The translations under genes were made by a program, and so were the position numbers. Below are positions 8,360 through 17,604 of a stretch of 64,000 bases of DNA, one piece after another (the first letter of the stretch is position 1; each line of letters begins with the position of its first letter). Source of the stretch: Mucilaginibacter rubeus. GTDB lineage: Bacteria > Bacteroidota > Bacteroidia > Sphingobacteriales > Sphingobacteriaceae. Location: positions 310,001 through 374,000 of the forward strand of contig NZ_BMKD01000005.1 in assembly GCF_014643835.1 (NCBI RefSeq), read 5' to 3'. Below the pieces are notes generated by a model, which worked only from the letters and a program-made list of their open reading frames with translations, was not told the DNA's origin and ran no database searches.

Positions 8360-10147
8360 TTACTTCTTCGCAGCCCAGGCATCCATTTTAGCCTCAAAAA
8401 CCGCCATTGGCATAGCGCCATCTTTTAACACCTGGTCATGAAATTCGGCGATATTGAACTTGCTGCCTAACTGTTTTTCATATTTGGTACGCAGTTCGCG
8501 GATTTTCAACGCGCCTATTTTGTAGCTCAATGCCTGGCCGGGGATAGCCATATAACGTTCAATTTCGGCAGTTGCACCTTGCTCACTGATAGCTTCGTTA
8601 TCCATCATATATTTAATAGCCTGCTCACGGGTCATTCCTTTGGTGTGGATGGCTACGTCAACCACCAAACGGATGGCACGGTGAATCTCATCGCCTAACG
8701 CGCCCATATACTGGTACGGATCGGTGTATAAGCCAAGCTCTTTACCTAATGATTCGCAATACAGCGCCCAGCCTTCTACATAGGCTGTTTCCCCGCCATC
8801 AAAGCGACGGAATTTTGGCAATGAAGCGTTTTCCTGGGTTAACGAAATCTGATAATGGTGACCAGGAATTGCTTCATGCAAAAACAACGATTCCATGCCC
8901 GATGTGGTGTTAAACTTAGTGGCATCTAATATCGGCACGTAAAAAATACCGGGACGGGTACCATCTGCCGAACCCTGGTTATATTCGGCACTGGCCGATG
9001 CCGCGCGGAAGGCTTCGGTTTGCCTGATCTCGAAAGGGGTTTTAGGCACATGGTTAAACATTTTTTTCAGGTTTGGCTCCATGCGTTTGTGAATGTTTTC
9101 AAAAGCATCAAGTACATCCTTCGGGGTTTTGTAAGGAGTAAACTTAGGGTCGGTTTTCATGTATTCAAAAAACGCCTTCAAATCGCCCTTAAAGCCAACA
9201 CTGGTTTTGATGCTATCCATTAAGCCACGGATCCGGGCAACTTCTTTCAAACCCAATTGGTAAATTTCTTCCGGAGTTTTATCGGTAGTAGTTTGTTGTT
9301 TAACTAAATAGGTGTATTTAGCAGTACCATCCGGCAGGGATGAAAAACCCGAGGTTGCACATGCGTGGGGCAGGTATTGATTTTTCAGGTAATCGGCCAG
9401 TTTTTGGTAGGTTGGGTTAACTATGGTAGTTATCGCTTTTTTATAAGCCTCCGTCAGCTGTTTTTTATCAGCGTCCGAAAAATCCTTCGGCATATTCTTA
9501 ACAGGTCCGTAGAACAGGCTTTTTTCTACATCTTTTGATACCAGGTCTTGCATTTCGGGAATCATTTTAACAACTAACGATTTTGGCAGCACTACGCCTG
9601 TTTTGATGCCTTTGTTAAAATTGGAGATGGCGGTATCCGCCCAGATCTGGAAAGCAGATAAACGTTTCAGCCAGTCGTTATAATCAACAACCGTTTTAAA
9701 GGGCTGCGCGCCAGAGCCCGAGCCCAGCTGCCCCATGGTAATTGGCAGGGCATAAAACTGGTTAAAGGGCATGTACTCAAAATGATACTTGAAATTATCA
9801 AGGGCCAGTTGCACCTCGTAGGTAAATATATCGTATGATAGCCTATCGTCTTCGTTCAGTTCTGCGCGGTCAAAGTTTTTCACTTTCGACAAGTAAACCG
9901 AGTTATAATCATGCGCCTTTTTCAAAAACTCAGCAGAGCCATCGTTAGGTAGCAAGTCATTATAGCGCCTGTCGCCAATGTAGGTTGCATTAAGCGGGTA
10001 AAGTTTTAAGCCGTCCTGAAAATAATCTTCAAAAACTTTGGCGAGATCCTTATTGGCTGGAATGCCGCTGGCGGTGTCTGTTGATTTAGGTTGATTACAG
10101 GCTGCAAACGAACCTGCTATGAATAGCATGAGTAGTATTTTTTTCAT
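8360..10147 (-). CDS. DUF885 family lipoprotein, putative zinc carboxypeptidase-like
   Basis: A 595-residue protein with a lipoprotein signal (MKKILLMLFIAGSFAAC, lipobox Cys17). The DUF885 hallmark HEAIPGHH is at residues 424-431; together with a downstream glutamate in GGETAYVEGWALYCE it looks like a metallopeptidase HExxH variant. The length and the long N-terminal helical part match family members, which are annotated as uncharacterised or dipeptidyl-carboxypeptidase-like. Likely located in the outer or inner membrane leaflet facing the periplasm. It is a single gene, converging on ubiA across a repeat-rich gap. Substrate unknown. Confidence 0.9.
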   Translation of the reverse strand: MKKILLMLFIAGSFAACNQPKSTDTASGIPANKDLAKVFEDYFQDGLKLYPLNATYIGDRRYNDLLPNDGSAEFLKKAHDYNSVYLSKVKNFDRAELNEDDRLSYDIFTYEVQLALDNFKYHFEYMPFNQFYALPITMGQLGSGSGAQPFKTVVDYNDWLKRLSAFQIWADTAISNFNKGIKTGVVLPKSLVVKMIPEMQDLVSKDVEKSLFYGPVKNMPKDFSDADKKQLTEAYKKAITTIVNPTYQKLADYLKNQYLPHACATSGFSSLPDGTAKYTYLVKQQTTTDKTPEEIYQLGLKEVARIRGLMDSIKTSVGFKGDLKAFFEYMKTDPKFTPYKTPKDVLDAFENIHKRMEPNLKKMFNHVPKTPFEIRQTEAFRAASASAEYNQGSADGTRPGIFYVPILDATKFNTTSGMESLFLHEAIPGHHYQISLTQENASLPKFRRFDGGETAYVEGWALYCESLGKELGLYTDPYQYMGALGDEIHRAIRLVVDVAIHTKGMTREQAIKYMMDNEAISEQGATAEIERYMAIPGQALSYKIGALKIRELRTKYEKQLGSKFNIAEFHDQVLKDGAMPMAVFEAKMDAWAAKK

Positions 10148-10192
10148 GAGGGTGTTGTTTAAACGATAAAGCTACGGAAAGGGAAAATATAA

Positions 10193-10447
10193 TCAATAAT
10201 GATATCTGCATTGCAGAATAAATATCGCGTCTGCTTCTACTCTGTAAATTAGCCGGTGTTCGAGATTTATCCGGCGCGACCACCAGCCAGCTAAATTATG
10301 TTTTAAAGGTTCGGGCTTTCCACTTCCTTCATATGGAGTTCGTTCTATTTCTTTGATAAGAGAGTTGATCTTCTTTAAAATAGATTTATCTGTCGTTTGC
10401 CAATAAAGGTAATCTTCCCATGCAGGGTTTTGGAAAATTATCTTCAC
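10193..10447 (-). CDS. yoeB: YoeB-family toxin (ribosome-dependent mRNA endonuclease)
   Basis: An 84-residue toxin, the same length as E. coli YoeB and alignable with it along its whole length. Blocks include DYLYWQTTDKSILKKIN, GSGKPEPLKHNLAGWWSRRI and the C-terminal CRYHY. The key residues of the RelE/YoeB fold are present: Glu46 in KPEPLKH, Arg in WSRRI, and the terminal His83-Tyr84. The start codon is GTG at 10447 and overlaps the antitoxin stop (GTGA), so the two are translationally coupled. YoeB cleaves mRNA at the ribosomal A site when freed from its antitoxin. Assignment is very secure; activity in this organism is inferred. Confidence 0.96.
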   Translation of the reverse strand: MKIIFQNPAWEDYLYWQTTDKSILKKINSLIKEIERTPYEGSGKPEPLKHNLAGWWSRRINLEHRLIYRVEADAIFILQCRYHY

Positions 10448-10698
10448 TCTTCAAGTAGCTTTCTTTCCTTGCCTAAACCTTTTTCATATTCCTGGATACC
10501 ATGAAGTAATCTTTCTGCATTTTTAGGGCTTTTTAAAAGATAGAAAGTTTCCTCCATGCTTTCGTAATCAGCTTTCGATATCACAACAATATCTTCGGCA
10601 TTGGCACTTGTCACTACCAAAGGCTTATGATCATTCCGCACCTTATCTAAAAAAGATTTTAGTTGCTGCCTGAAGGCAGTGTAAGTTGTGATCTCCAT
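10444..10698 (-). CDS. yefM: YefM/Phd-family antitoxin
   Basis: An 84-residue Phd/YefM antitoxin: TAFRQQLKSFLDKVRNDHKPLVVTS and the block EDIVVISKADYESMEETFYLLKSP are the standard DNA-binding N-terminal fold, followed by a short charged tail that wraps the toxin. It overlaps yoeB by 4 bp. Twenty-four bases upstream of its ATG lies a long palindrome with two TGTACA cores, the expected autoregulatory operator. It follows uvrA on the same strand, 109 bp downstream. Confidence 0.95.
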   Translation of the reverse strand: MEITTYTAFRQQLKSFLDKVRNDHKPLVVTSANAEDIVVISKADYESMEETFYLLKSPKNAERLLHGIQEYEKGLGKERKLLEE

Positions 10699-10713
10699 TC
10701 AAATTAGTTTTTA

Positions 10714-10744
10714 TAAAGGTATAAAACCAAAACAACATGTACAA
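10714..10744 (-). promoter_or_regulatory. yefM-yoeB promoter
   Basis: On the minus strand a TTG (complement of 10742-10744) is followed after 20 nt by TACCTTTA (complement of 10714-10721), one base off the -7 consensus TAnnTTTG. The -33 element lies inside the loop and edge of the operator palindrome, so a repressor bound there would block polymerase. The predicted transcript start is about 10 nt before the ATG. Confidence 0.55.
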
Positions 10745-10770
10745 GTTTCTGTACATGTTGTTTTGGTTTT
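10723..10770. promoter_or_regulatory. Operator palindrome with paired TGTACA cores upstream of yefM
   Basis: A perfect 21-bp inverted repeat (10723-10743 and 10750-10770) with a 6-nt loop. Each arm contains TGTACA (10738-10743 and 10750-10755), centre to centre 12 bp. TGTACA is the published core of the YefM-YoeB operator of E. coli, which also has two such sites. The same structure could serve as a terminator hairpin for uvrA, which ends at 10808, but lacks a clean T-run on that strand. Confidence 0.75.
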
Positions 10771-10807
10771 ACGTTAAGAGATAAACTTATGAAGTTTTGA
10801 TTAATGC

Positions 10808-13654
10808 TTATAACCCCATTTCTTTTTTCAAAAACTTGCCGGTAAAGCTGTTCTTCACTTTGCACAAACCTTCGGGCGTCCCCGAGAACAGGATATTACC
10901 ACCGCCCGAGCCGCCTTCGGGCCCAAGATCAATTACGTGGTCGGCCACTTTAATTACATCAAGGTTGTGTTCAATTACCAAAACAGTATTGCCTTTATCA
11001 ACCAATTGGTTAAGTACACCTAACAATACGTTGATATCTTCAAAGTGTAAACCTGTAGTAGGTTCATCCAGGATATAAAAAGTATTGCCTGTGTCTTTTT
11101 TAGATAGCTCGGTAGCCAGTTTAACACGTTGCGCCTCGCCGCCCGATAGTGTGGTTGAAGCCTGACCTAAAGTGATATAACCCAAACCTACGTCGTTCAG
11201 GGTTCTTACCTTACGATAAATAGATGGGATGTGCTCAAAAAATGGCGTAGCATCCTCAATGCTCATATCCAGTACATCGCTGATGGACTTGCCCCGGTAA
11301 CGCACTTCCAGCGTTTCGCGGTTGTAGCGCCTGCCGCCGCATTCTTCGCATGGTACCTGAACATCGGGTAAAAAGTTCATTTCAATTACCTTCATGCCGG
11401 CGCCCTGACAGGTTTCGCAGCGGCCGCCTTTTACATTGAAGGAGAAACGACCTGGTTTATACCCCCTGATCCTCGACTCAGGCAGCGCTACAAACAGGTT
11501 ACGGATATCTGAAAACACCCCGGTATAAGTAGCCGGGTTTGAACGCGGTGTACGGCCGATAGGCGTTTGATCTATCTCAATTACTTTATCAATATGCTCT
11601 AACCCCTCAATTTTTTCATAAGGCAGCGGTTGTTTCTTCGCCCTAAAAAAATGATGATTTAAAATAGGATATAAAGTTTCAGTGATCAGGCTTGATTTAC
11701 CGCTGCCCGATACACCGGTTATGCCGATTAGTTTACCCAAAGGGAAATCGACCGATACTTTTTTAAGATTGTGACCGGTAGCTTTTTTCAGGCTCAGGGT
11801 TTTGCCATTACCTTCGCGGCGTTTTTTAGGTACAGCTATTTCGCGCTCGCCATTGATATATGAAGTGGTAAGCGTATGCTTTTCCATTAATTGCGCCGGA
11901 GTGCCTTCGGCAACAACCTGGCCACCATGTACACCTGCCGCAGGGCCCATGTCAATTACGTGGTCGGCTTCCAGTATCATATCTTTATCGTGTTCAACAA
12001 CCAGTACCGTGTTTCCTAAATCACGCAGATTTTTAAGGGCGTTGATCAAACGTTCGTTATCGCGTTGGTGCAAACCGATACTTGGCTCATCCAAAATGTA
12101 CATCACATTCATCAACTGTGAACCAATTTGTGTAGCCAGCCTGATCCGTTGTGCTTCACCGCCCGATAGGGTTTTAGCAGTACGATCAAGCGTTAAATAA
12201 CTCAAACCCACATCCAGTAAAAACACTATACGTGCGCGGATCTCTTTCAGGATCTCTTTAGCAATCACATTCTGGCGCTCGTTAAGGCGGTCTTCCAGGC
12301 CATCAAACCATTCCTGCAGGTGATTGATATCCATACAGGCCAGCTCGAAAATATTTTTACCATCTACCTTAAAATGCAGCGACTCTTTTTTAAGCCTTGC
12401 GCCTTCGCAAACCGGGCAGGTACGGAGCACACGATAGTTCTCCATATCGTCCATCCCCTCATCGTTGCGGCGTTCCTGCTGCTCCTCCAACATACGGATG
12501 ATACCTTCAAAAGTGATCTGGTAGCTTTGAACATTCCACTTGTTATATTCTACAGCAACACTCAATGTTTCAGGGGCGCCGTTCAGGATCATATCCAACT
12601 GATCGCGGTTCAGCTTTTCGATAGGGGTTGAGAGCGAGAACTCATACTTTTTAGCCAGCGATTTCAACACCTGGAAAATCCATGTTTCGCGGTATTCACC
12701 AATAGGGGCTAAACCGCCGTTCATGATGCTCAGTTTCGGATTAGGGATTACCGAAGCTTCATCAACCTCAAAAATATAACCCAGTCCGTTACACTTTTCG
12801 CAGGCACCATAAGGCGAGTTGAACGAAAATGTATTGGGTTGAGGCTCATCATATGAGATGCCCGAAACCGGATCCATCAGGTATTTACTATAATAGGATA
12901 CATTATTATCCTTATCGGCAATACGGATAATGCCCTTGGCAATTTTTAAAGCCTGCTGAACGGATGTGTACAAACGTTTGCTGTCCTTCTCGCTTACCAC
13001 CAGGCGGTCAACCACAATATCAATATCGTGGATCTTGTAACGGTCAACCTGCATTTTGGGTTCAACATCGGCAATGGCGCCATCTACCCAAACTTTTAAA
13101 AATCCTTGCTTGCGGATGGACTCGAACAATTCGCGGTAGTGGCCTTTACGTGCCTTTACCACCGGAGCCAGGATATTAACTGGCTGCCCGTCAAATTTTT
13201 CGCTGATAGTTTTGAGGATCTGGTCTTCGCTCATGCGTTCCATCTTTTCGCCGGTGGTATACGAGTAAGCATCACCCGCACGGGCGAAGAGCAAACGCAT
13301 AAAATCATAGATTTCGGTAATAGTACCTACGGTGGAACGCGGGTTTTTGCTGGTGGTTTTTTGCTCTATAGCAATAACAGGGCTCAGGCCCGACACCTTA
13401 TCAACATCCGGCCGCTCCATCCCGCCCATAAACTGGCGTGAGTAGGCGGAAAATGTTTCCATATAACGGCGCTGGCCTTCGGCGTAAATAGTATCAAACG
13501 CCAGCGATGACTTGCCGCTGCCGCTTAAGCCGGTAATTACCACCAGTTGGTTGCGAGGAAAGGAAACATCTATATTTTTCAGGTTATGCACCCGGGCACC
13601 ATAAACTTCAACTTCACTTTGCTCGCCCAGGTCAACAAGAGGTTTTGTACTCAT
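10808..13654 (-). CDS. uvrA: Excinuclease ABC subunit A (UvrA)
   Basis: A 948-residue UvrA, normal length. It shows the duplicated ABC ATPase layout: the N-terminal Walker [10 protein letters not shown] at 42-50, the ABC signature [16 protein letters not shown] in the first half, a second Walker [18 protein letters not shown], and the second signature [17 protein letters not shown]. Zinc modules are visible as [18 protein letters not shown] and the CETCQGAGM...CEECGG pair. UvrA dimers scan DNA for bulky lesions and load UvrB in nucleotide excision repair. It is monocistronic here, with yefM-yoeB 109 bp downstream. Confidence 0.99.
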   Translation of the reverse strand: MSTKPLVDLGEQSEVEVYGARVHNLKNIDVSFPRNQLVVITGLSGSGKSSLAFDTIYAEGQRRYMETFSAYSRQFMGGMERPDVDKVSGLSPVIAIEQKTTSKNPRSTVGTITEIYDFMRLLFARAGDAYSYTTGEKMERMSEDQILKTISEKFDGQPVNILAPVVKARKGHYRELFESIRKQGFLKVWVDGAIADVEPKMQVDRYKIHDIDIVVDRLVVSEKDSKRLYTSVQQALKIAKGIIRIADKDNNVSYYSKYLMDPVSGISYDEPQPNTFSFNSPYGACEKCNGLGYIFEVDEASVIPNPKLSIMNGGLAPIGEYRETWIFQVLKSLAKKYEFSLSTPIEKLNRDQLDMILNGAPETLSVAVEYNKWNVQSYQITFEGIIRMLEEQQERRNDEGMDDMENYRVLRTCPVCEGARLKKESLHFKVDGKNIFELACMDINHLQEWFDGLEDRLNERQNVIAKEILKEIRARIVFLLDVGLSYLTLDRTAKTLSGGEAQRIRLATQIGSQLMNVMYILDEPSIGLHQRDNERLINALKNLRDLGNTVLVVEHDKDMILEADHVIDMGPAAGVHGGQVVAEGTPAQLMEKHTLTTSYINGEREIAVPKKRREGNGKTLSLKKATGHNLKKVSVDFPLGKLIGITGVSGSGKSSLITETLYPILNHHFFRAKKQPLPYEKIEGLEHIDKVIEIDQTPIGRTPRSNPATYTGVFSDIRNLFVALPESRIRGYKPGRFSFNVKGGRCETCQGAGMKVIEMNFLPDVQVPCEECGGRRYNRETLEVRYRGKSISDVLDMSIEDATPFFEHIPSIYRKVRTLNDVGLGYITLGQASTTLSGGEAQRVKLATELSKKDTGNTFYILDEPTTGLHFEDINVLLGVLNQLVDKGNTVLVIEHNLDVIKVADHVIDLGPEGGSGGGNILFSGTPEGLCKVKNSFTGKFLKKEMGL

Positions 13655-13779
13655 ACTTTATTAATATGGATTTATTGACATTGTTTGAAGCTAATTATTA
13701 TAGTTACCAGTTTTTTACAAAACCCTGCTTTCCTAAAATTTTTGGCTTAAACCATCAACAGTTTGCTACAAATATAAGC

Positions 13780-13814
13780 AAAAAAGGCCGGTTATCCACT
13801 GTGGATGACCGGCC
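13780..13814 (-). terminator. Intrinsic terminator of the lytic transglycosylase gene
   Basis: Read on the minus strand, a 14-bp stem with one mismatch (GGCCGGTCATCCAC pairing with GTGGATAACCGGCC) is followed directly by six T residues (13785-13780), 56 bp after the transglycosylase stop and well upstream of uvrA. Confidence 0.85.
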
Positions 13815-13869
13815 TCAAAGTGCTCCGTAATGTAATCTTTTAATTAATTTACAGTATGATTACCTGCTG

Positions 13870-14655
13870 TTAATTAATTGCCAGCAACTGTGATGCAGGC
13901 GGAATGATAAAGTAATTATCATACCCGTGCTCTTTTGGCTGCTCTATAACTGCTTTCATGGCAATTAGCTTGTAAACATATGAACCGGTTTCGCGGTTCA
14001 GCTTCATGCGGAAGTAGTTATCTTCTTTTTGCTTGTTAATGGCACGCGCTAATTTGATCGAGCCATTGTTGTAGGCAGCAGCAGCCAGTGTCCAGCTGTT
14101 AAATTCATCGTATAGTTCTTTGATATACTTGCAGGCTGCAATGGTTGACTTGCGAAGGTTTTTCCGCTCATCAACGCCATGGCCTACTCTAAGTCCGTAG
14201 GTACGTGCAGTACCCGGCATAAATTGCCAAAAACCCGACGCTCCTTTAGATGATGTACCTGATTTAAGGCCTGACTCGACCAGCGGTACATACTTAAAAT
14301 CTTCGGGGATACCATAAAACTTCAAAATTGGTTCGATAATGGGGAACCATAGCTCGGCTTTGCGGTGCAATATATTGCTTTGCACGCTTTTATAGTCATG
14401 CTGCCTGAGCGATTTGTTGAGTTTACGCGTAACCCTTGCGTCATTAACTGGTAAAGCCTCATTGGCAAAGTTGTAAGCAACCGCCTTTGAGCTTTTGAGA
14501 AAAATAAAATCTGAGGTTCGGGCGCTTAAAGTTGCCGCTTTTGCAGCCTTTTCGATGATCGTTGTACCGAAAATATTAAGCTCTGAAATGAGAACCAGCA
14601 CCAGTGTTACGGAGCACGTAAGTAAGTGTTTTTTAATCATTTCTTTTCCTATCAT
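13870..14655 (-). CDS. Lytic transglycosylase, MltD-like SLT domain
   Basis: A 261-residue exported protein. A hydrophobic signal covers about residues 7-30 (IKKHLLTCSVTLVLVLISEL). The SLT domain contains PLVESGLKSGTSSKGASG with catalytic Glu127, then FWQFMPGTARTYGL and the AAAAYNNG motif. Such enzymes cleave the MurNAc-GlcNAc bond to 1,6-anhydro products during cell-wall remodelling. No LysM repeats follow the domain, unlike full-length MltD. The ATG at 14655 and a second at 14640 are both possible starts. A near-perfect promoter (14684-14715) lies just upstream, and a terminator lies downstream. Confidence 0.92.
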   Translation of the reverse strand: MIGKEMIKKHLLTCSVTLVLVLISELNIFGTTIIEKAAKAATLSARTSDFIFLKSSKAVAYNFANEALPVNDARVTRKLNKSLRQHDYKSVQSNILHRKAELWFPIIEPILKFYGIPEDFKYVPLVESGLKSGTSSKGASGFWQFMPGTARTYGLRVGHGVDERKNLRKSTIAACKYIKELYDEFNSWTLAAAAYNNGSIKLARAINKQKEDNYFRMKLNRETGSYVYKLIAMKAVIEQPKEHGYDNYFIIPPASQLLAIN

Positions 14656-14683
14656 TTAACTATACATTTGGTAGAATGTGCTG

Positions 14684-14715
14684 CAAAGGTAGGCTATACA
14701 GATCACATAATCAAA
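14684..14715 (-). promoter_or_regulatory. Promoter of the lytic transglycosylase gene
   Basis: On the minus strand TTTG (complement of 14712-14715) is followed after 20 nt by TACCTTTG (complement of 14684-14691), a full match to the Bacteroidota -33/-7 pattern. The -7 box ends 28 bp before the ATG at 14655. Confidence 0.75.
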
Positions 14716-14775
14716 TACTTACCATTTTGCTAACTTTTTTAGAGTTGGTTTTTGGTTCAAAAACGGCGTTTAAAA

Positions 14776-14787
14776 CCGTTTAAACGG
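14776..14787. repeat. 12-bp perfect palindrome in a divergent promoter region
   Basis: CCGTTTAAACGG lies between the divergent transglycosylase and pseudouridine synthase genes, within a stretch where AAACGGCG also occurs twice nearby (14761 and 14782 region). It could be a regulator site; no regulator is known. Confidence 0.35.
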
Positions 14788-14844
14788 CGATTTTGCAAGA
14801 GGATATTTTTTTGATCTTTTTAGATGAAAATTGGCAAAAAAGCG

Positions 14845-14852
14845 TAACTTTG
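14845..14852 (+). promoter_or_regulatory. -7 box for the pseudouridine synthase gene
   Basis: TAACTTTG matches TAnnTTTG exactly, 34 bp before the ATG at 14887. No TTG lies at the optimal -33 distance. Confidence 0.4.
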
Positions 14853-14886
14853 ACCCTCACGCTGCGAAAGCGCTAAACAAAAAATT

Positions 14887-16308
14887 ATGGTATTTAAGAG
14901 ACCAGCAGGTAGTCGCGACGACAAACCCGGAAAGTCGTCATCAAGGAGTTCAAGATCCGACGACCGACCAAAAAAATCAGCATCAACCCCAAAAGGTAAA
15001 GCTACTCCAAACGGAGAAAAAAAAATACTTTCCAGACCGGAAAAAACATTCCAAAGCAACAGGTTCAGTGACGATAAGCCCAAAAGCAATTTTAGGGGTG
15101 GTGAATCATCTGGCGATAGAAGAGCAGGTGCTAAGTCAAGGCCCTATTCGGGAAGGCCAACAGGCGACGGCGAAAGCAGGCCAAAAAGGAGCTTTGGCGA
15201 CGATAGCACAGGCGAAAGGAAGTCATTTAGTGGCGGCCCGCGTAAACCTTACAGCGGCAGGCCAACAACCGGTGATAACGACAGGCCGAAAAGAAGTTTC
15301 GGCGGCGAAGCACAAGGCGAAAAAAAACCTTACTCATCTCCACGTACCCGTTCATCAGCAAGTTTTGAGGGCAAACCTAAAAGAAGCTTTGGCGGTGATG
15401 CAGGGGGCGAACGTAAATTTGCACCAAGAGGAACCGAGGGCAGCTTCAAAAAACGCGAAGGCGGTTTTAAAGAGAAATCACCATTTGGCGAAAGACCGGC
15501 ACACAGACCGCATGACAGGGAAAACCAACACGATGCCCCTAAAACCATGCGCGGGCGTAAAAATTCCTCAGCTAAAAAAACAGAAGACGATGGGCTGATC
15601 CGCCTGAACCGTTACATATCAAACGCGGGTATTTGCTCACGCCGTAAGGCCGATGAGCTGATTACCGCGGGCGTGGTATCCGTAAACGGCGAAGTGGTAA
15701 CAGAATTAGGTACCAAAGTTGATCCGTTTAAGGATACTATTAAATATAACGGCGAAACGCTGAAACGCGAGAAAATGGTTTATGTATTGTTAAATAAGCC
15801 AAAGGATTATATCACAACTACAGATGATCCGCAGGAGCGCCGTACGGTAATGCACCTGGTTGAAAAGGCAAGCCGCGAGCGTATTTACCCCGTTGGCCGT
15901 CTTGACCGTAACACCACCGGTTTGTTGTTAATGACCAACGATGGTGATTTGGCCGATAAGCTATCGCACCCGCGTAACAGCATTACTAAATTATACCAGG
16001 TTGAACTGAGCAAAAGCTTAACCCAGGGCGACCTGAATAAATTAACTTTCGGCCTTGAGCTGGAAGACGGCGTAATTAAGCCCGATTCGGTATCATATGT
16101 TACTGGCGGTTCAAAACGTGAGATCGGGATCCAGATCCACAGCGGCAAAAACCGTATTGTGCGCCGTATGTTTGAGCACCTGGGCTACGAAGTGGTAAAA
16201 CTGGACAGGGTGGTTTATGCAAACCTTACCAAAAAGGATCTTCCGCGTGGCCGCTGGCGTTACCTTGATGAAAAAGAGGTGATACAGTTAAAACACCTGA
16301 TGAAATAA
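14887..16308 (+). CDS. RsuA/RluB-family rRNA pseudouridine synthase with long basic repeat tail
   Basis: A 473-residue protein. The C-terminal half is a standard RluB/RsuA enzyme: an S4 RNA-binding domain (about 238-285, RLNRYISNAGICSRRKADEL) and a pseudouridine synthase domain with the motif GRLDRNTTGLLLMTNDG, catalytic Asp340. It converts uridines in rRNA to pseudouridine. The first 235 residues are an unusual low-complexity extension rich in R, K, G, S and D with near-repeats: PYSGRPTGDGESRPKRSFG (87-104 region), PYSGRPTTGDNDRPKRSFGG (121-140) and KPKRSFGGDAGGERK (163-177). It is probably disordered and RNA-binding. A terminator follows 7 bp after the stop. Confidence 0.95.
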   Translation: MVFKRPAGSRDDKPGKSSSRSSRSDDRPKKSASTPKGKATPNGEKKILSRPEKTFQSNRFSDDKPKSNFRGGESSGDRRAGAKSRPYSGRPTGDGESRPKRSFGDDSTGERKSFSGGPRKPYSGRPTTGDNDRPKRSFGGEAQGEKKPYSSPRTRSSASFEGKPKRSFGGDAGGERKFAPRGTEGSFKKREGGFKEKSPFGERPAHRPHDRENQHDAPKTMRGRKNSSAKKTEDDGLIRLNRYISNAGICSRRKADELITAGVVSVNGEVVTELGTKVDPFKDTIKYNGETLKREKMVYVLLNKPKDYITTTDDPQERRTVMHLVEKASRERIYPVGRLDRNTTGLLLMTNDGDLADKLSHPRNSITKLYQVELSKSLTQGDLNKLTFGLELEDGVIKPDSVSYVTGGSKREIGIQIHSGKNRIVRRMFEHLGYEVVKLDRVVYANLTKKDLPRGRWRYLDEKEVIQLKHLMK

Positions 16309-16314
16309 TAAAAC

Positions 16315-16343
16315 GCCCCGTTAAACAGCGGGGCATTTTTTTT
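16315..16343 (+). terminator. Intrinsic terminator of the pseudouridine synthase gene
   Basis: A 6-bp GC stem (GCCCCG/CGGGGC) with an 8-nt loop followed by A and eight T residues, starting 7 bp after the stop codon. Confidence 0.9.
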
Positions 16344-16376
16344 GTCTATTTTGTTATCTTGCACAGCAATAATTGT

Positions 16377-16411
16377 AAGGCTAAGCTGAATACATAAAGC
16401 TTAAAGCTATA
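16377..16411 (+). repeat. Single-arm heptad array
   Basis: Five consecutive 7-nt units, such as AAGGCTA, AGCTGAA and AGCTTAA, lie between the terminator and the lactonase gene. The units resemble those at 47858-47906. See the finding on heptad arrays. Confidence 0.5.
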
Positions 16412-16469
16412 TGATTGTCAGTATTTTTGCTATTTGTGAATTAATTAAATAGACCTTATATAATCACCC

Positions 16470-17603
16470 ATGAAGAAATTTCTTTTGATCATAGCTATGC
16501 TTTCACCGGCGCTAACATTTGCACAAAATAAAAAAACAGGGCCTAAAACTTTCGACCTGGTGGTTGGTACTTATACCACCGGCAAAAGTAAAGGTATTGT
16601 GGTATACCGTTTTTATGCCGAAACCGGCAAATTGGCTTATCTCAGTGAGATTGATGGCGTAAATAATCCGTCGTATTTAACGTTGAGCGCCAATAATAAA
16701 TTTATTTACGCGGTTAACGAACTGCCTAAAGGCGAGGTAAGCGCATTTTCGTTTGAGCCCAAAACGGGCAAAATGACTTTTATCAACAAGCAATCAACAC
16801 TGGGCGCCGACCCATGTCACATATCTGTTGACAAAGCACAAAAAAACCTGATCATAGCTAACTACTCAAGCGGCAACGTTGCGGTAATGCCTTTGAATAA
16901 AGATGGTTCAATAGCTAACGGAATTCAAACGGTACATGATGATGGCCATAGCATAAACAAGGAAAGGCAGGAATCTGCACACGCGCATATGGCGGTCCTG
17001 ACACCCGATGAAAAATATGTATTGTATAATGACCTTGGCACCGATAAAATGAATGTTTACCGCTACCGCCCTTCAAAAGAGCCCCGTATTGTACCCGCAA
17101 CACCGGCCTTTGTAAGTGTTACCGCAGGAGAAGGCCCGAGGCACCTGGAGTTTTCGGCTGATAAAAAAACTGTTTACCTGGTAACTGAAATGGGATCGAA
17201 CGTAATCGCGTTTGATTACAATAACGGCAAGCTGAAACAGAAACAATCCATTACCATGCTGCCAGATGGCTTTACCGGCCAAACTGCAGGTGCCGCTATT
17301 CATCTGTCGCCTGATGGCCGTTTTCTGTATGCTTCAAATCGTTTAGAAACCAACGAGATCAATATTTATGCTGTTAACCAGGAAACAGGCTTGCTTACTT
17401 TTGTAGCGCGCCAGTCCACCTATGGCAAAAACCCACGCGATTTTGCTATCGACCCAACAGGTAATTTCCTGATAGTAGCTAATCAGAACAGCGATAACAT
17501 GTGGGTGTTCAAAATAGATCAAAACACCGGCAAACTTGCCCAAACAGGTATCAGAGTTGATATCGGCAACCCGGTATGCTTAAAATTTGCACCAGCCGAG
17601 TAA
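16470..17603 (+). CDS. Secreted lactonase-family beta-propeller protein
   Basis: A 377-residue protein with a signal peptide (MKKFLLIIAMLSPALTFAQ). The rest is the seven-bladed propeller of the YkgB/6-phosphogluconolactonase (Lactonase) family: FDLVVGTYTTGKSKGIVVYRF at the start, PCHISVDKAQKNLIIANYSSGNVAV, GEGPRHLEFSADKKTVYLVTE, and NPRDFAIDPTGNFLIVANQNSDN towards the end. Cytosolic relatives hydrolyse 6-phosphogluconolactone. An exported version cannot act on that cytosolic intermediate, so a sugar-lactone or other periplasmic substrate is more likely. Single gene with a shared bidirectional terminator downstream. Confidence 0.92.
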   Translation: MKKFLLIIAMLSPALTFAQNKKTGPKTFDLVVGTYTTGKSKGIVVYRFYAETGKLAYLSEIDGVNNPSYLTLSANNKFIYAVNELPKGEVSAFSFEPKTGKMTFINKQSTLGADPCHISVDKAQKNLIIANYSSGNVAVMPLNKDGSIANGIQTVHDDGHSINKERQESAHAHMAVLTPDEKYVLYNDLGTDKMNVYRYRPSKEPRIVPATPAFVSVTAGEGPRHLEFSADKKTVYLVTEMGSNVIAFDYNNGKLKQKQSITMLPDGFTGQTAGAAIHLSPDGRFLYASNRLETNEINIYAVNQETGLLTFVARQSTYGKNPRDFAIDPTGNFLIVANQNSDNMWVFKIDQNTGKLAQTGIRVDIGNPVCLKFAPAE

Positions 17604-17604
17604 G

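Noticed and set aside
10723-10770. Palindrome read only as a uvrA terminator
   Set aside because: No T-run follows on the uvrA strand, whereas the TGTACA pair and the promoter overlap point to the yefM operator.
12964-13441. Frames antisense to uvrA
   Set aside because: They lie wholly inside a well-conserved gene and show no independent signal.
14831-15598. 255-codon frame overlapping the pseudouridine synthase in another frame
   Set aside because: It starts at a TTG upstream of the predicted -7 box (14845-14852), so the message would lack the start. Its K/Q/A-rich product matches a frame-shifted reading of the K/R/G repeats, and no family signal is present.
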